A stretch of 32,126 nt of DNA. Source: a virus. The stretch lies in IMG/VR virus record IMGVR_UViG_3300029264_000377, positions 1 to 32,126 of that record; one strand, given 5' to 3'. Each line of letters opens with the position of its first letter. Positions within the stretch are counted from its first letter, which is position 1. The notes beneath the pieces are model-generated. The model was not told where the DNA came from. It was given only the letters and a program-made list of their open reading frames with translations, and made no database searches. The position numbers were made by a program, and so were the translations under genes. Below, one piece after another: positions 8,673 to 17,618 of this stretch.

Positions 8673-10448
8673 TTATGATAATTTGTATTCTGTTTGTTGA
8701 TTGTTATCTTCAAAAGCAACAGTGTTTAGTGCTTTTAGAATTTTCTTGTTTTCAAATGTCATAAAAAAGTTACTGTTATATAAGTCATTAGTTTTAACTC
8801 TTTTTAATAATTCTTTTTCATTAATCTGCTCGCCAGGCTTAAGTCCAATTTTCTCTCTAAATTCAGAGAAATTACCATAAGTTTCATGTGGTTGATTAAG
8901 GTATCTTTTAACATTTTCTAAGTGATTTTTTCCTTCTTGATGAAATGAGTTTCCTAATACGCTTTGTAGTTCACCAGCCATAGCTTGATCAAACTTAGAT
9001 GCATGTGCTCTCTCATGAGTTTCAACACCTGGAGTATTTTTAAATTTAGGACTAACACTAATATTATTAGTCTTTTCATCATACGTTGCTTTAGCATCTG
9101 AATTACTATTATGATTATCATAGTTAGCAGTAAGTCCCGCTAACAAATGATTATCTATATCGTAATCAGATAACCCAGCTTGCTCCTTTAATCTGCCTCT
9201 TGTAACAGGATCATTGTATCTCTTTAAAAACTCTTTAGCCCCGAAAGTATTTGCTAGACTATCAAAGTCTACACCCTCTTTCTGATTAGTTGAAAATGAA
9301 TTTGGCTGATTCATGTAGTTAGCCCTTATGTCGTGAACTTCAGTATCTAATCCTTTAGTGTGCTGAGCTGATTGTGTCTTTGTATATTGTAATGGGTACT
9401 TAGATCCCTCATTTTCTTGAGGTCCAAAAGCTGGTGTAGTTTCTACTACTGGTATTTTTGGTTTCTTTACAGGATCAATTAGTGAGTTCAAAGAACCTCC
9501 TTCAGCAAACACATTTGATTTCTTTCCATCTTCACCTGTGAAATTACCACCCATATCAAAAGAATTAGAAAAAATATAATCATTCCATTTAGTCTCTCCT
9601 TCTTCTACAAGATTAGTTTTGCCATTAGCACCCACTCCTTGAGGAATACCTCCTAATGGATTATCTTCATGTGAACCTCCACCTTCAAATAGAGTCACTA
9701 ATGCATCTGCACCAGACTGTGCACTCATTTGGCCACCTCCTTTAAAACTGTTTGACTCTTGCTTGTTTGTAAAACTAGATTCATTTTGACTCAACTTAGA
9801 CATTAAGTCATTCATTGAGTTTGCATTTGTATTGTCTTGAGCTCTTGGTATATTTCTTTCATTAGGAATATTAGATGGCACTTCTCTTTTTGGAGAAGGA
9901 TCTAACAAAGTCTTAGGCTCTTTAACGAACCCTTGATCTAACATGTTTTTATCAAAGTAACCTCTAAACTTTTTAACATATCCATCAACTGTCATGTTTT
10001 GTCCTCCTGGGACTTTGAAGTTATCTGGATCTTTTAAGTATTTACGAACATTTCCTGCACCAATGAAATGAACCATTGCTGTTAAATCATTGACATCCAT
10101 ATCTGAACCAAACTCACCTTTAAGTTTTCTTGCGTACTTCTCCCCATAGGTGTAATCCTTTAAAGAGCCGTCAAGAGCTTTGTCCATTATAGATTCCTGT
10201 AACTCAGGTCTATTCATAAACTCTCTTTTGCTGACACCATCCATTGAAGGGTCATTTTTTATAGCACTATACAGGAAATGATATTTACCTGCGGCACTAG
10301 ACCAACGCTTACCAGTATTAGGGTTTATGCCAGTCTCAAGGAACTTACCTCCAGAAGACTCTATCATGCCTATTGCATGCTTAAAAGCCTTCTTGTTAAA
10401 TTTAGAAGGCTTTGGATTATTTTTATTATTTTTATCTTTATTAGGCAT
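8673..10448 (-). CDS. Virion lytic transglycosylase-like protein with C-terminal HExxH metallopeptidase-like domain
   Basis: A 591-aa protein with two apparent enzymatic ends. Residues 21-165 resemble lysozyme-like transglycosylases: IGMIESSGG puts a likely catalytic Glu at 30, followed by SAAGKYHF (51-58) and a helical domain ending near GYFDK. It would cut peptidoglycan during entry. Residues 235-320 are Gly-rich, with GGSHEDNPLGGIPQG (258-271) and NLVEEGETKWNDYIFS (279-294), a pattern I recall from other Bacteroidota phage virion proteins. The C-terminal part has VETHERAHASKFD, a clean HExxH zinc motif (His478, Glu479, His482), and a possible third ligand in HETYGNFSEFR (Glu522). It lies directly before other ejection-type genes, so it is probably part of the virion. 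Activity of either domain is unproven. Confidence 0.8.
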   Translation of the reverse strand: MPNKDKNNKNNPKPSKFNKKAFKHAIGMIESSGGKFLETGINPNTGKRWSSAAGKYHFLYSAIKNDPSMDGVSKREFMNRPELQESIMDKALDGSLKDYTYGEKYARKLKGEFGSDMDVNDLTAMVHFIGAGNVRKYLKDPDNFKVPGGQNMTVDGYVKKFRGYFDKNMLDQGFVKEPKTLLDPSPKREVPSNIPNERNIPRAQDNTNANSMNDLMSKLSQNESSFTNKQESNSFKGGGQMSAQSGADALVTLFEGGGSHEDNPLGGIPQGVGANGKTNLVEEGETKWNDYIFSNSFDMGGNFTGEDGKKSNVFAEGGSLNSLIDPVKKPKIPVVETTPAFGPQENEGSKYPLQYTKTQSAQHTKGLDTEVHDIRANYMNQPNSFSTNQKEGVDFDSLANTFGAKEFLKRYNDPVTRGRLKEQAGLSDYDIDNHLLAGLTANYDNHNSNSDAKATYDEKTNNISVSPKFKNTPGVETHERAHASKFDQAMAGELQSVLGNSFHQEGKNHLENVKRYLNQPHETYGNFSEFREKIGLKPGEQINEKELLKRVKTNDLYNSNFFMTFENKKILKALNTVAFEDNNQQTEYKLS

Positions 10449-10452
10449 TTTA

Positions 10453-10484
10453 CAAATATATGAAATTAAACATTAATTGTCAAT
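10453..10484 (-). promoter_or_regulatory. Candidate Bacteroidota-type promoter
   Basis: On the minus strand the order is ATTG, 20 nt, TATATTTG, matching TAnnTTTG with a 3/4 match to the -33 TTTG. The -7 box ends only 4 nt before the ATG at 10448, so a transcript from it would be leaderless or start inside the gene. This weakens the call. Confidence 0.3.
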
Positions 10485-10502
10485 ATTATATGTCACACAG
10501 AA

Positions 10503-13500
10503 CTAGTGCTGTGTATAAAAAATTGTTATGTCATGTAAAATTAATTTGTTTCCATCTGGATTACTAAAACTAAATTCAGCAAACCCCCAAGAACTTCTAA
10601 CTCTATCTCTACCACCTGCATTTCTTGGAAAATTTAATTTCCAGTTTCTAAACTTTTTAAATACATTTTGTCTTAGGACCAAAGGAACTAAACCTGAGTC
10701 TTGATAATCATTATAAACTCTAACACCTGTTAACCCTTTGTTTGGTAACTCAATGCCAGATTGATTAGCAAGCTCCATCTTGTAACTAGCTCCATTCATT
10801 ATAATCTCATTTCCTTCAGGAGCTACATGGAACGTAATAGAGCTTTTGTGGCTCACTCCGTAGAATTGATTAGGTACTCCTTTGAAGTGCTCCCACACCT
10901 CAGTATTACTTGGGTTTGATGAAATAAGTACAGACCCTTTGTTGATATACCATGCTGGAACATAATCATAGTAACTTGTAAATTGTCCTATTTTTTCATT
11001 AAATCCTAAAGTAAAATCAGTTCCTCCATCTTGAAGAAAGCTGAAGTACACATCTGCATTTACCGGATTATAACCAACAGAAACTCCATTACCTAGAACA
11101 GGATTGTCTTTTCTTAATGATTCGTAATCCATGGTATTAAGTAATTCTTGATGAAATCCTTTTAAATCAGAAAGCCTAGAAACACTTCCTCCGTTAAAAG
11201 TCATTATACCTCTATTTATAGCATCAACAAAGTAGAACGAATTTTCCGTAGTTACAACTCCCCACTTATTTAAGCAACCTAAAGTAGTGCTCTTGTAAAC
11301 ATAGTCATGAAGTATTCCTCCAGTACCTAGCTCAAGAGCTACTCCATCTTGAGGATTAATTTGAACTCTAGGATTGATAGCAATATGTGCTACCGCCGTA
11401 TCTTGTAAGCAAAATATTTCATCTTTAATATTTACTACCGCGTTGATTGGTCCATACTTTCCATCAAGATCCATTTTTTCATTCTCTAAGAAATCAGTCC
11501 AACTATCTATAAATTCTCCAGGTATTTTTTCTTTTGAAGACATTAGCCTTCCGTCAAACTCTTTTATTTTTTTAATCTTATCTCCAGTTCCAATAGACTT
11601 TATTAAAGTTGGTTGTTGAGAATACACTGTATTGTATTTTTGGTACTCATCATATTTTGGCTGCCATCTATTATCCCAAACACCTAGAGATAAATCATCT
11701 CTATTTTTTAAATCAACAGTAGACTCGCATCTAAAACTAACTATCTCTGAAACTATATTAAACTCACGAACTTTAACTTCTAAATCATCTTTAGCTATTT
11801 TAGAAAAAGTAAACGTATTAACGAATGTATCTCCGGGAGATTCAATAATATTTACAGATTGATTTATTTCAGAAAAAGTACCAATCTCAATATACGCGGA
11901 CCCTTTCTTAGCTTCATAACTAAAACCACCATATATTCCTCCAACATATGATGCAGATGAATCTTTAATAAACTCTGCAATAAGGATTCCTTTAGTAGCA
12001 GCTCCAGTTATATTTGCTTCACCATACATTTGCTCTATACTTTTTCTTGACTCTATTGGGTAGCTAGAATCATCTGAACCTTCAGCAAATGTAATGCATT
12101 TTGCTCCTATTGAATTACATCCTGTTATAGCTACTTTTCCTCTTGCATCGTCAGATCTGTCCCAGCTATCTACCCTCATTGTTTTCAAATGATTAGCGTA
12201 TCTTAACTTATAATCATTATTGTATGGAGTAAAACCTGCACCTTCCTGAGTAAGCTCAGGAGATCCATAAATATCATGTTCAACAATACCTGTTGCTGGT
12301 TTAAATGCTCCTTGAAATTGTCTGTAAACTTGAGATGTCTGCATGGTGTTTTCTCCATTGGTTGGGCCAAAGAAACTAAAATCATATAAATCCCATGGAG
12401 CTCCGGTAATAAACTGAGGTGTAACTCCTGGAGTAGATATTGAGACTCCGTTAATAAACTTTGCTTCTATAGCATTCTCTGCATTTATTGGATTAGTTTC
12501 AGTTCCCCAGTTTGCAACATAATCCTGCTCCATCAAACCAACTATGTTTAACTTATAGCTTGAGTCTAATTGAGCGTCCCTAAATATTATTTCTGGACTA
12601 AAAAATTGAATTAATCTATTGTGCTGAAAATTCTGTGCTCTCCAGTCAGCTGAAGACTTTGCTTTAAATCCTTCGTATGATTGTCCTGGTCCTGCATTAA
12701 GCTGCTCAAATGTTGAATCATTAGCATTATTCCATGCTAGTTCAAAGTAATCTTTACATTGTACGAATGGTGGTTGATCCTCAAACATGCGAGTCATAGA
12801 AGGCATTTTGTCTGATTTCTCTGAATCAACTGCTTCTTGTCTTGTAGCAAAAGATGTTCTTTTGTTTACGCCGTTAGAAAAATTAGCAATCATTGGATTA
12901 ATCATTCCTTGAGAATGAATAGTCTGATCATTTAAAGTTCTATCTGCTCTTAATACTTTATATCCAACAGGCTTGTCGTCTTCAGAATTAAAGTTAGAAG
13001 AGTCATTTAGCCATAAGTAGAAATCAGAACTAAGAGTTACTTTTAATTGATTGTAGTTTCCTTCTAGGTTTCCTGAAGGAGTCTTCATATCCATTATCCA
13101 TTTTGGATCAGATGACTGTCCTCTTCTATTGTAGAACTTTAAACCTATTCTATAAATCTCTCTATCTTTTAAGAACTGCAAATCTTTTGATTCAGAATCC
13201 GATAAAGATGTTTGTAAGAACTCTACTTTCACATACTTCCCCGAAGCACCTTTTGTAACTCCATCTGATTGAAACTTATAAATATCATAGTTGCTATTTA
13301 TTGAATCGTGAGTAAGAAACAAGTTGTAATTAGGAGCCGATACACTAGAGGCGTTTCCCGCAGCATTGCCATTAGAATCTATATAAGCATTATTTATTAC
13401 ACTGCAATTAGATCCAGAGTCAAATGAAAATGCTCTCATATCTAAATCAGGAACATCAAATAATTGTTCCTTTATATTTATAGGAAACAATCTATTATCT

Positions 13501-14585
13501 TTTGTTACAATATGCTTTGGTATTATTGGGTTTGATCCAAGAAATATAAAAGATTCTAAAGATATTGAATCAACAGAGCTTCCGTCATCAGTAAACATTA
13601 ATGAAGTAAAGTCATCTATTTGCTTATCGGCAACAATTGTTATTTCTGGAATTTGATTGTATGAGGTATACTTTATAGAATATATTTTTACATTAGTAAA
13701 CTTAGAATCTATATTTGATATGTTTAATTGAACTGATTTCCCTAAAATTTCATTAACTTCACCGCCGCCTAATCCTAATCCTTTGTCAATAGGAACTAGT
13801 TTTGATAAAGGTGATGGTGTTGTCTGAGCACCGTTAAGTATATATGGAGCATACGCGTACTGAACCATTCCAGATGTATGAGATCCTCCGCTTATTACAC
13901 CTATTATTTCGGGTTGAGATAATGTAAATGTACTTACCGTGTCTATTGAGCTAGGGCTAACGTCTATTAAATTTATAGAGTCACCGTTATCAACGCTTTG
14001 ACGTATGTTGAGGTATCTTAATTGGTGCTCTCCATCGACAAAGTATATTTTTTGTATAATTGAATTTTCATAATTGTACAATACTTGAACTAATGAATTT
14101 GATGATAATCCTAAATTACCCATATAAAGTAAGTTTAGGTCAAAATTAGATTCATTCAAATTTGTAAGTTCCCAGAAACAATCAAAACCATTATTATCAG
14201 TAGTAACTATTATTGCAGAATCTCTTAAAGCTTTTGTTCCAATTATTGACTGAACTCCAGAAGTGGAAACCACTGTTGGGTTTGTAGATAAAACATACTG
14301 AGACTCAATATCACATCTAGGTATAACACTAGAGGTAGTAACATAGTTCAATGACTTAGCGTTTCCTGATAAAGTATAATCTATGGATGTAGTTGTTGTA
14401 TTAACAACTGGAGAAGGGATAGAGAAAATTAATTCATTCCCATCCTCATTAGTCAATGCAAAAGAACTTTTTTGATCTGTTTCAATTATTCTTATATTCC
14501 TGGCGTCAAAATATTTATCCGTTTGGATATCACTCGACGTTCCTTTTGACATCCCTCTATAAGGAGTTGTAAGTTTTTTTATCAT
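10503..14585 (-). CDS. Tail stabilization / muzzle-type protein (crAss-like, P22 gp10-like role)
   Basis: A 1360-aa, beta-rich protein with an ATG start and a TAG stop. It opens with a segment (PYRGMSKGTSSDIQ, then KYFDARNIRI) resembling the start of crAss-like stabilization proteins. Around residues 1090-1140 is STTLGCLNKWGVVTTENSFY then FVDAINRGIMTFNGG, the 'run-time check' strand pattern seen in beta-propeller tail proteins of T7 gp12/P22 gp10 type. Further on, NEKIGQFTSYYDYVPAWY is also typical of this family. It would form the distal part of the short tail that closes the DNA channel and carries fibres. It follows the tail tube/ring gene by 5 nt, the expected order in crAss-like genomes. 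Length is usual for this group. The assignment is from memory of family sequences, not from a search. Confidence 0.82.
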   Translation of the reverse strand: MIKKLTTPYRGMSKGTSSDIQTDKYFDARNIRIIETDQKSSFALTNEDGNELIFSIPSPVVNTTTTSIDYTLSGNAKSLNYVTTSSVIPRCDIESQYVLSTNPTVVSTSGVQSIIGTKALRDSAIIVTTDNNGFDCFWELTNLNESNFDLNLLYMGNLGLSSNSLVQVLYNYENSIIQKIYFVDGEHQLRYLNIRQSVDNGDSINLIDVSPSSIDTVSTFTLSQPEIIGVISGGSHTSGMVQYAYAPYILNGAQTTPSPLSKLVPIDKGLGLGGGEVNEILGKSVQLNISNIDSKFTNVKIYSIKYTSYNQIPEITIVADKQIDDFTSLMFTDDGSSVDSISLESFIFLGSNPIIPKHIVTKDNRLFPINIKEQLFDVPDLDMRAFSFDSGSNCSVINNAYIDSNGNAAGNASSVSAPNYNLFLTHDSINSNYDIYKFQSDGVTKGASGKYVKVEFLQTSLSDSESKDLQFLKDREIYRIGLKFYNRRGQSSDPKWIMDMKTPSGNLEGNYNQLKVTLSSDFYLWLNDSSNFNSEDDKPVGYKVLRADRTLNDQTIHSQGMINPMIANFSNGVNKRTSFATRQEAVDSEKSDKMPSMTRMFEDQPPFVQCKDYFELAWNNANDSTFEQLNAGPGQSYEGFKAKSSADWRAQNFQHNRLIQFFSPEIIFRDAQLDSSYKLNIVGLMEQDYVANWGTETNPINAENAIEAKFINGVSISTPGVTPQFITGAPWDLYDFSFFGPTNGENTMQTSQVYRQFQGAFKPATGIVEHDIYGSPELTQEGAGFTPYNNDYKLRYANHLKTMRVDSWDRSDDARGKVAITGCNSIGAKCITFAEGSDDSSYPIESRKSIEQMYGEANITGAATKGILIAEFIKDSSASYVGGIYGGFSYEAKKGSAYIEIGTFSEINQSVNIIESPGDTFVNTFTFSKIAKDDLEVKVREFNIVSEIVSFRCESTVDLKNRDDLSLGVWDNRWQPKYDEYQKYNTVYSQQPTLIKSIGTGDKIKKIKEFDGRLMSSKEKIPGEFIDSWTDFLENEKMDLDGKYGPINAVVNIKDEIFCLQDTAVAHIAINPRVQINPQDGVALELGTGGILHDYVYKSTTLGCLNKWGVVTTENSFYFVDAINRGIMTFNGGSVSRLSDLKGFHQELLNTMDYESLRKDNPVLGNGVSVGYNPVNADVYFSFLQDGGTDFTLGFNEKIGQFTSYYDYVPAWYINKGSVLISSNPSNTEVWEHFKGVPNQFYGVSHKSSITFHVAPEGNEIIMNGASYKMELANQSGIELPNKGLTGVRVYNDYQDSGLVPLVLRQNVFKKFRNWKLNFPRNAGGRDRVRSSWGFAEFSFSNPDGNKLILHDITIFYTQH

Positions 14586-14590
14586 TGCTA

Positions 14591-15301
14591 TTAGTGTATT
14601 TTCATTTTCTCCTGAGCACCTAAAAATTCAAACCTACTTGCAAACTCATTCTTACTTGGAAGTAATTGCGTTATAGTGTTAACTATGGTTTCCATTTCAT
14701 CTATGCTTGGTAGCTTTAAATTAGAGTCTGCTTGAGCAACATTAAAACAATAGTCTACTTCAGCTTTATTTAGCTTTCTATCAGAGACCATGTCCATGTC
14801 ATTTAAAATATCAAAGTATTTCCATTTTATGTAGCTCTCTACACATCTTAGTAAAACCTCGTTGTCTAATACTAATGGATAGCATTCTTCATCTACCGCT
14901 ATGGCTTTGTAAATGATTTCTATGGTACCTGTCTCAAAGTTTAAGTTTATATACTTACTGTTTAATGAATAAGTTTTATCAGCCCGAGATGGCTTTTTGC
15001 TTCCTCCCCCAGAAAAGAAATCTTGAGAAATATCTTCACTAGTCTGCAATGGAGTTACTCTTCCACTGTCAGTTCTAGCTATGCCTTCTACCTTAATCAT
15101 ATCAACAGGCTTGAGGGCTCTGTAATTTACTACGTTCAAAGACTCTCTTCTGTTTATAAATATAGATGGTGCCTCCAGTATTCTTAAAACCTGTATTGCA
15201 TTGTCAACTATAAATTCATAATTAAGATCCTTCATTAAAGGATTTCTCATAAGTCTATCAGCTATCATCTTGATACTGACTAAATTTCCTGTGCTTGCCA
15301 T
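14591..15301 (-). CDS. Tail tubular / ring protein, crAss-like (P22 gp4 / T7 gp11-like role)
   Basis: A 236-aa protein. The N-terminal helical part (SIKMIADRLMRNPLMKDLNY, then VDNAIQVLRILEAP) leads to a beta region with NYRALKPVD (59-67). YKAIAVDEECYPLVLDNEVL (131-150) is followed by a helix. This set of segments is very like the conserved crAss-like tail tubular protein I remember, including the characteristic 'YKAIPVDE.GYPL..DNE' stretch. It would form a ring between the portal and the muzzle. It lies 5 nt before the 1360-aa gene and 5 nt after the small basic protein gene. Confidence 0.85.
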   Translation of the reverse strand: MASTGNLVSIKMIADRLMRNPLMKDLNYEFIVDNAIQVLRILEAPSIFINRRESLNVVNYRALKPVDMIKVEGIARTDSGRVTPLQTSEDISQDFFSGGGSKKPSRADKTYSLNSKYINLNFETGTIEIIYKAIAVDEECYPLVLDNEVLLRCVESYIKWKYFDILNDMDMVSDRKLNKAEVDYCFNVAQADSNLKLPSIDEMETIVNTITQLLPSKNEFASRFEFLGAQEKMKIH

Positions 15302-15306
15302 GTTGT

Positions 15307-15825
15307 TTATTTTAGAAACGCATCAATACGTCCAGCAAATATAGATAAAGAAAGCTGACGCTTCATACCTCTATTAAATTGCATTTTGTATATGCTTTTG
15401 TTTTTGTAATTAGCTTTAGATGTTCTGTAGAAAATTCTGAAAGTGTGACCATCAGTATGCTCATTAGTGTATCTAATTTTAATCTTTTTTTCTTTTGCCC
15501 TTGGATTTGTAGCCCACAACTCTCTTGTTGCTTTCCAATTAGTAGGAAGATTGTTTAAGATATTTCCGTCCTCATCAATCTTAACTTCAGTTTTAATTTT
15601 TCTCAGCTCAATTTTTCCTATCTTATTTGGAATAATATACTCTGCACCTTTTGTAGATATTCTGTCTCTAACGTGGCCATTGAACTCTCTGAGTATTTCA
15701 CCAAACTTAACCCTAGATATATGAGTCATTTTATGTTTCTTTATGAAGTGTCTATAATAATCTCCATTTCCAAAATCAGTTTTTACTCTGTGATTTCTTT
15801 TATCTTCTATCATCTGTAGAATCAT
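15307..15825 (-). CDS. Small basic conserved crAss-like protein of unknown function
   Basis: The frame can open with a TTG at 15837, but I prefer the ATG at 15825 with an A-rich leader, giving 172 aa. An ATG at 15813 is also possible. All three overlap the end of the preceding ring protein gene, which suggests coupled translation. The product is very basic. NWKATRELWATNPRAKEKK in its second half is followed by IRYTNEHTDGHTFRIFY and a Lys/Arg-rich end. I recall proteins of this pattern as conserved between the ring protein genes of crAss-like phages, but no function is established to my knowledge. A role in the head-tail joint or DNA contact is possible because of charge and position. Confidence 0.75.
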   Translation of the reverse strand: MILQMIEDKRNHRVKTDFGNGDYYRHFIKKHKMTHISRVKFGEILREFNGHVRDRISTKGAEYIIPNKIGKIELRKIKTEVKIDEDGNILNNLPTNWKATRELWATNPRAKEKKIKIRYTNEHTDGHTFRIFYRTSKANYKNKSIYKMQFNRGMKRQLSLSIFAGRIDAFLK

Positions 15826-16471
15826 TTTTATTATCAACAGGCATACTTAATGGCCTTGTTAGCTCCTTTGTTATTAAATCAATAACAACATCAGCCATTG
15901 CTGATTCAATTGGATAGTCATCATCCCATGCATCCATAGTAGGATCTAAGTTGCAAGTTAATAGCCTAGCATCATCTGGGCTCTCAAATATGTCAGTCAC
16001 CTTGATGCTTTTTAAAAACTTGTGTTTTCCATCTTTACTTATGAGGTATAGTTTGCCACTAAAATCAACTGCACAATATGTTAAGTGCTGCGTGAATTTG
16101 TTTTCAAACAAATAAGGAACTCTTTCAATTGCAACGATGCTTAGCGCTATCACTCCACTATCAGCTTTTCTTACAGTTAGAGGACCTTCTTTACCTTTTA
16201 TCTTAATAGATCTAGGTAATGTAAGTTTTGTAGCAACCATCTTACCAGCACATGGGTATCCTTCGATTCTATCCACAATCTCTAAATCCATGCATAGTTC
16301 CTGCTTAATCTCAATTGGCATGTGCCAAGAGTTCTTAGCATATTGTTGCTTTAACAACATTGATCTTTTGGTGTCAATCAAGGAACTAATTAATTCCCCA
16401 GTGATGCGTGAATCATCACTAAGGATATTAAGCTTCTCAAAAACTGTATATATAAGTTCTTTTTTTGTCAT
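15800..16471 (-). CDS. Ring/connector structural protein, crAss-like
   Basis: A 223-aa protein starting MTKKELIYTVFEKLNILSDD. It is followed by an N-terminal helix pair with DTKRSMLLKQQYAKNS, then KQELCMDLEIVDRIEGYPC, a beta core with VIALSIVAIERVPYLFENKF, and a C-terminal DDDYPIESAMADVVIDLITK helix. The order 'helical start, DTKR..LL, QELC..LE.VD, sliding into a beta sandwich, DYP....D.I...I.KEL' matches the conserved crAss-like connector/ring protein as I remember it. It would assemble as one of the stacked rings below the portal. It starts 10 nt after the phosphoesterase gene and overlaps the next gene. Confidence 0.82.
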   Translation of the reverse strand: MTKKELIYTVFEKLNILSDDSRITGELISSLIDTKRSMLLKQQYAKNSWHMPIEIKQELCMDLEIVDRIEGYPCAGKMVATKLTLPRSIKIKGKEGPLTVRKADSGVIALSIVAIERVPYLFENKFTQHLTYCAVDFSGKLYLISKDGKHKFLKSIKVTDIFESPDDARLLTCNLDPTMDAWDDDYPIESAMADVVIDLITKELTRPLSMPVDNKNDSTDDRR

Positions 16472-16481
16472 TGTTTTTTAT

Positions 16482-17534
16482 TTAGTATAATATTCCTCCG
16501 TACCAGAAACTACCATCTGGATTTACATATATCTGAGATACATTAGATCTACCTAATTCATCAATCATATTAATAGCAAATCCATTTGCCCATTGTGATT
16601 TCATTGGTCGAGTAGCGTAATTAAATGCTGATGTAGTGAAGTCTGCACAAGATCCAATATTGAATGCTGCCATTTCTCCTTCTCTGTAATTCTGTATTCT
16701 ATGTGTATGAACATAAGCACATGATGATCTTAATTTGTCAATGTGTGCTTTAGCATTATGAATACTGAAGTAGATCCCATGAAATATTTGAAAGTTGGTC
16801 CCGAGTGTAAAGAAGTCTTGTGACCACTTATTTTTTACGTGATACCCTCTACCCTCTAATTGCATTCCGTCCATTGGAGATAGAAGCGGAGTCTTTGCAT
16901 TATCCATGTTAGACATCCATCTATTGTGTCTGTCTTCATGATTACCATACATGTAAGTTTTCCAAGTACCTTTTGGAATTACACTTTCAAATAAATCCAA
17001 CTCTTCATTACAAATATCATATTCTTGATCTAAGGTTAATCCAGGTACAGCAGTGAACCTTCCTTTGTCATGTGAAGACAAAGTGTTGATGTCTGCAAAA
17101 TCTCCCATTAAATGGAATCCCTTGATCTTATCCTGATGATCTTTCATCATATTTCTTATTCCCGCATGCAATTTTTGATTATGAAATGGCACATGATTAC
17201 ATCCTAGTAAAATATGCATTCCAACTTGATCTTTTATTGCTGGTACTTTTCCAGATCTAGGTTCTTTTCTTCTTGACAATGTTGGTGCAAATGGTGTTGC
17301 TGATAGTTTCTTTATATTTTCATTAACATGATCTCTAAAGTCTTCAGCAATACTAACTTTGCTTTTGTTTTTTAATTCTTTTTTAACTTCTTTCTTAACG
17401 TCCCTTATATCGTGTATATAAAATACTTTAGAATAATCTCTTAAAAGTGCTTGCTGTATTTTTAAGTTACCTTTTTTTAGGTATCCTTTTTTACTTAATA
17501 AAAATTTCTTAATAACTTTTGTACTACTACTCAT
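16482..17534 (-). CDS. Calcineurin-like metallophosphoesterase with altered first metal motif
   Basis: A start at ATG 17534 is chosen over a TTG two codons upstream (350 aa). Residues ~6-60 are basic and helical, possibly a DNA-binding or adaptor part. The phosphoesterase core follows: LLGCNHVPFHN (109-119), HLMGDFAD (141-148), MYGNHEDR (196-203), IFHG (250-253) and VHTHR (275-279). These correspond to the five metal/phosphate motifs of calcineurin-like enzymes. The usual D-x-H of motif I is C-x-H here (Cys112, His114), and the Gly of the last GHxH motif is Val. The other ligands (Asp145, Asn198, His199, His252, His276, His278) are present. The enzyme may act on nucleic acid or nucleotides. 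It has its own upstream promoter. Its presence among tail genes is unexplained. Confidence 0.85.
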   Translation of the reverse strand: MSSSTKVIKKFLLSKKGYLKKGNLKIQQALLRDYSKVFYIHDIRDVKKEVKKELKNKSKVSIAEDFRDHVNENIKKLSATPFAPTLSRRKEPRSGKVPAIKDQVGMHILLGCNHVPFHNQKLHAGIRNMMKDHQDKIKGFHLMGDFADINTLSSHDKGRFTAVPGLTLDQEYDICNEELDLFESVIPKGTWKTYMYGNHEDRHNRWMSNMDNAKTPLLSPMDGMQLEGRGYHVKNKWSQDFFTLGTNFQIFHGIYFSIHNAKAHIDKLRSSCAYVHTHRIQNYREGEMAAFNIGSCADFTTSAFNYATRPMKSQWANGFAINMIDELGRSNVSQIYVNPDGSFWYGGILY

Positions 17535-17560
17535 AAACAATTTTATATTAATATTATTCT

Positions 17561-17592
17561 CAAAGATATATTAAATATCATAATTAGCCAAA
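17561..17592 (-). promoter_or_regulatory. Bacteroidota housekeeping-type promoter (TTTG-N20-TATCTTTG)
   Basis: Reading the minus strand, TTTG (17592-17589) is followed by exactly 20 nt and then TATCTTTG (17568-17561). This fits the established Bacteroidota -33/-7 consensus TTTG and TAnnTTTG at normal spacing. A start a few bases beyond would give a leader of about 20 nt before the ATG at 17534. It lies in the 84-nt gap between the second adhesion block and the tail gene block, where a new transcript makes sense. Confidence 0.65.
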
Positions 17593-17618
17593 TAAATACA
17601 TCACATAATGATGATATA

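Noticed and set aside
10495-10525. ACACAG/CTGTGT hairpin at the stop of the 1360-aa gene
   Set aside because: Only 6 bp, includes the stop codon, and is not followed by a T run; not called a terminator.
17598-17616. CATCA/TGATG small hairpin after the 129-aa gene
   Set aside because: A 5-bp stem with AT-rich flank is expected by chance in such AT-rich DNA.
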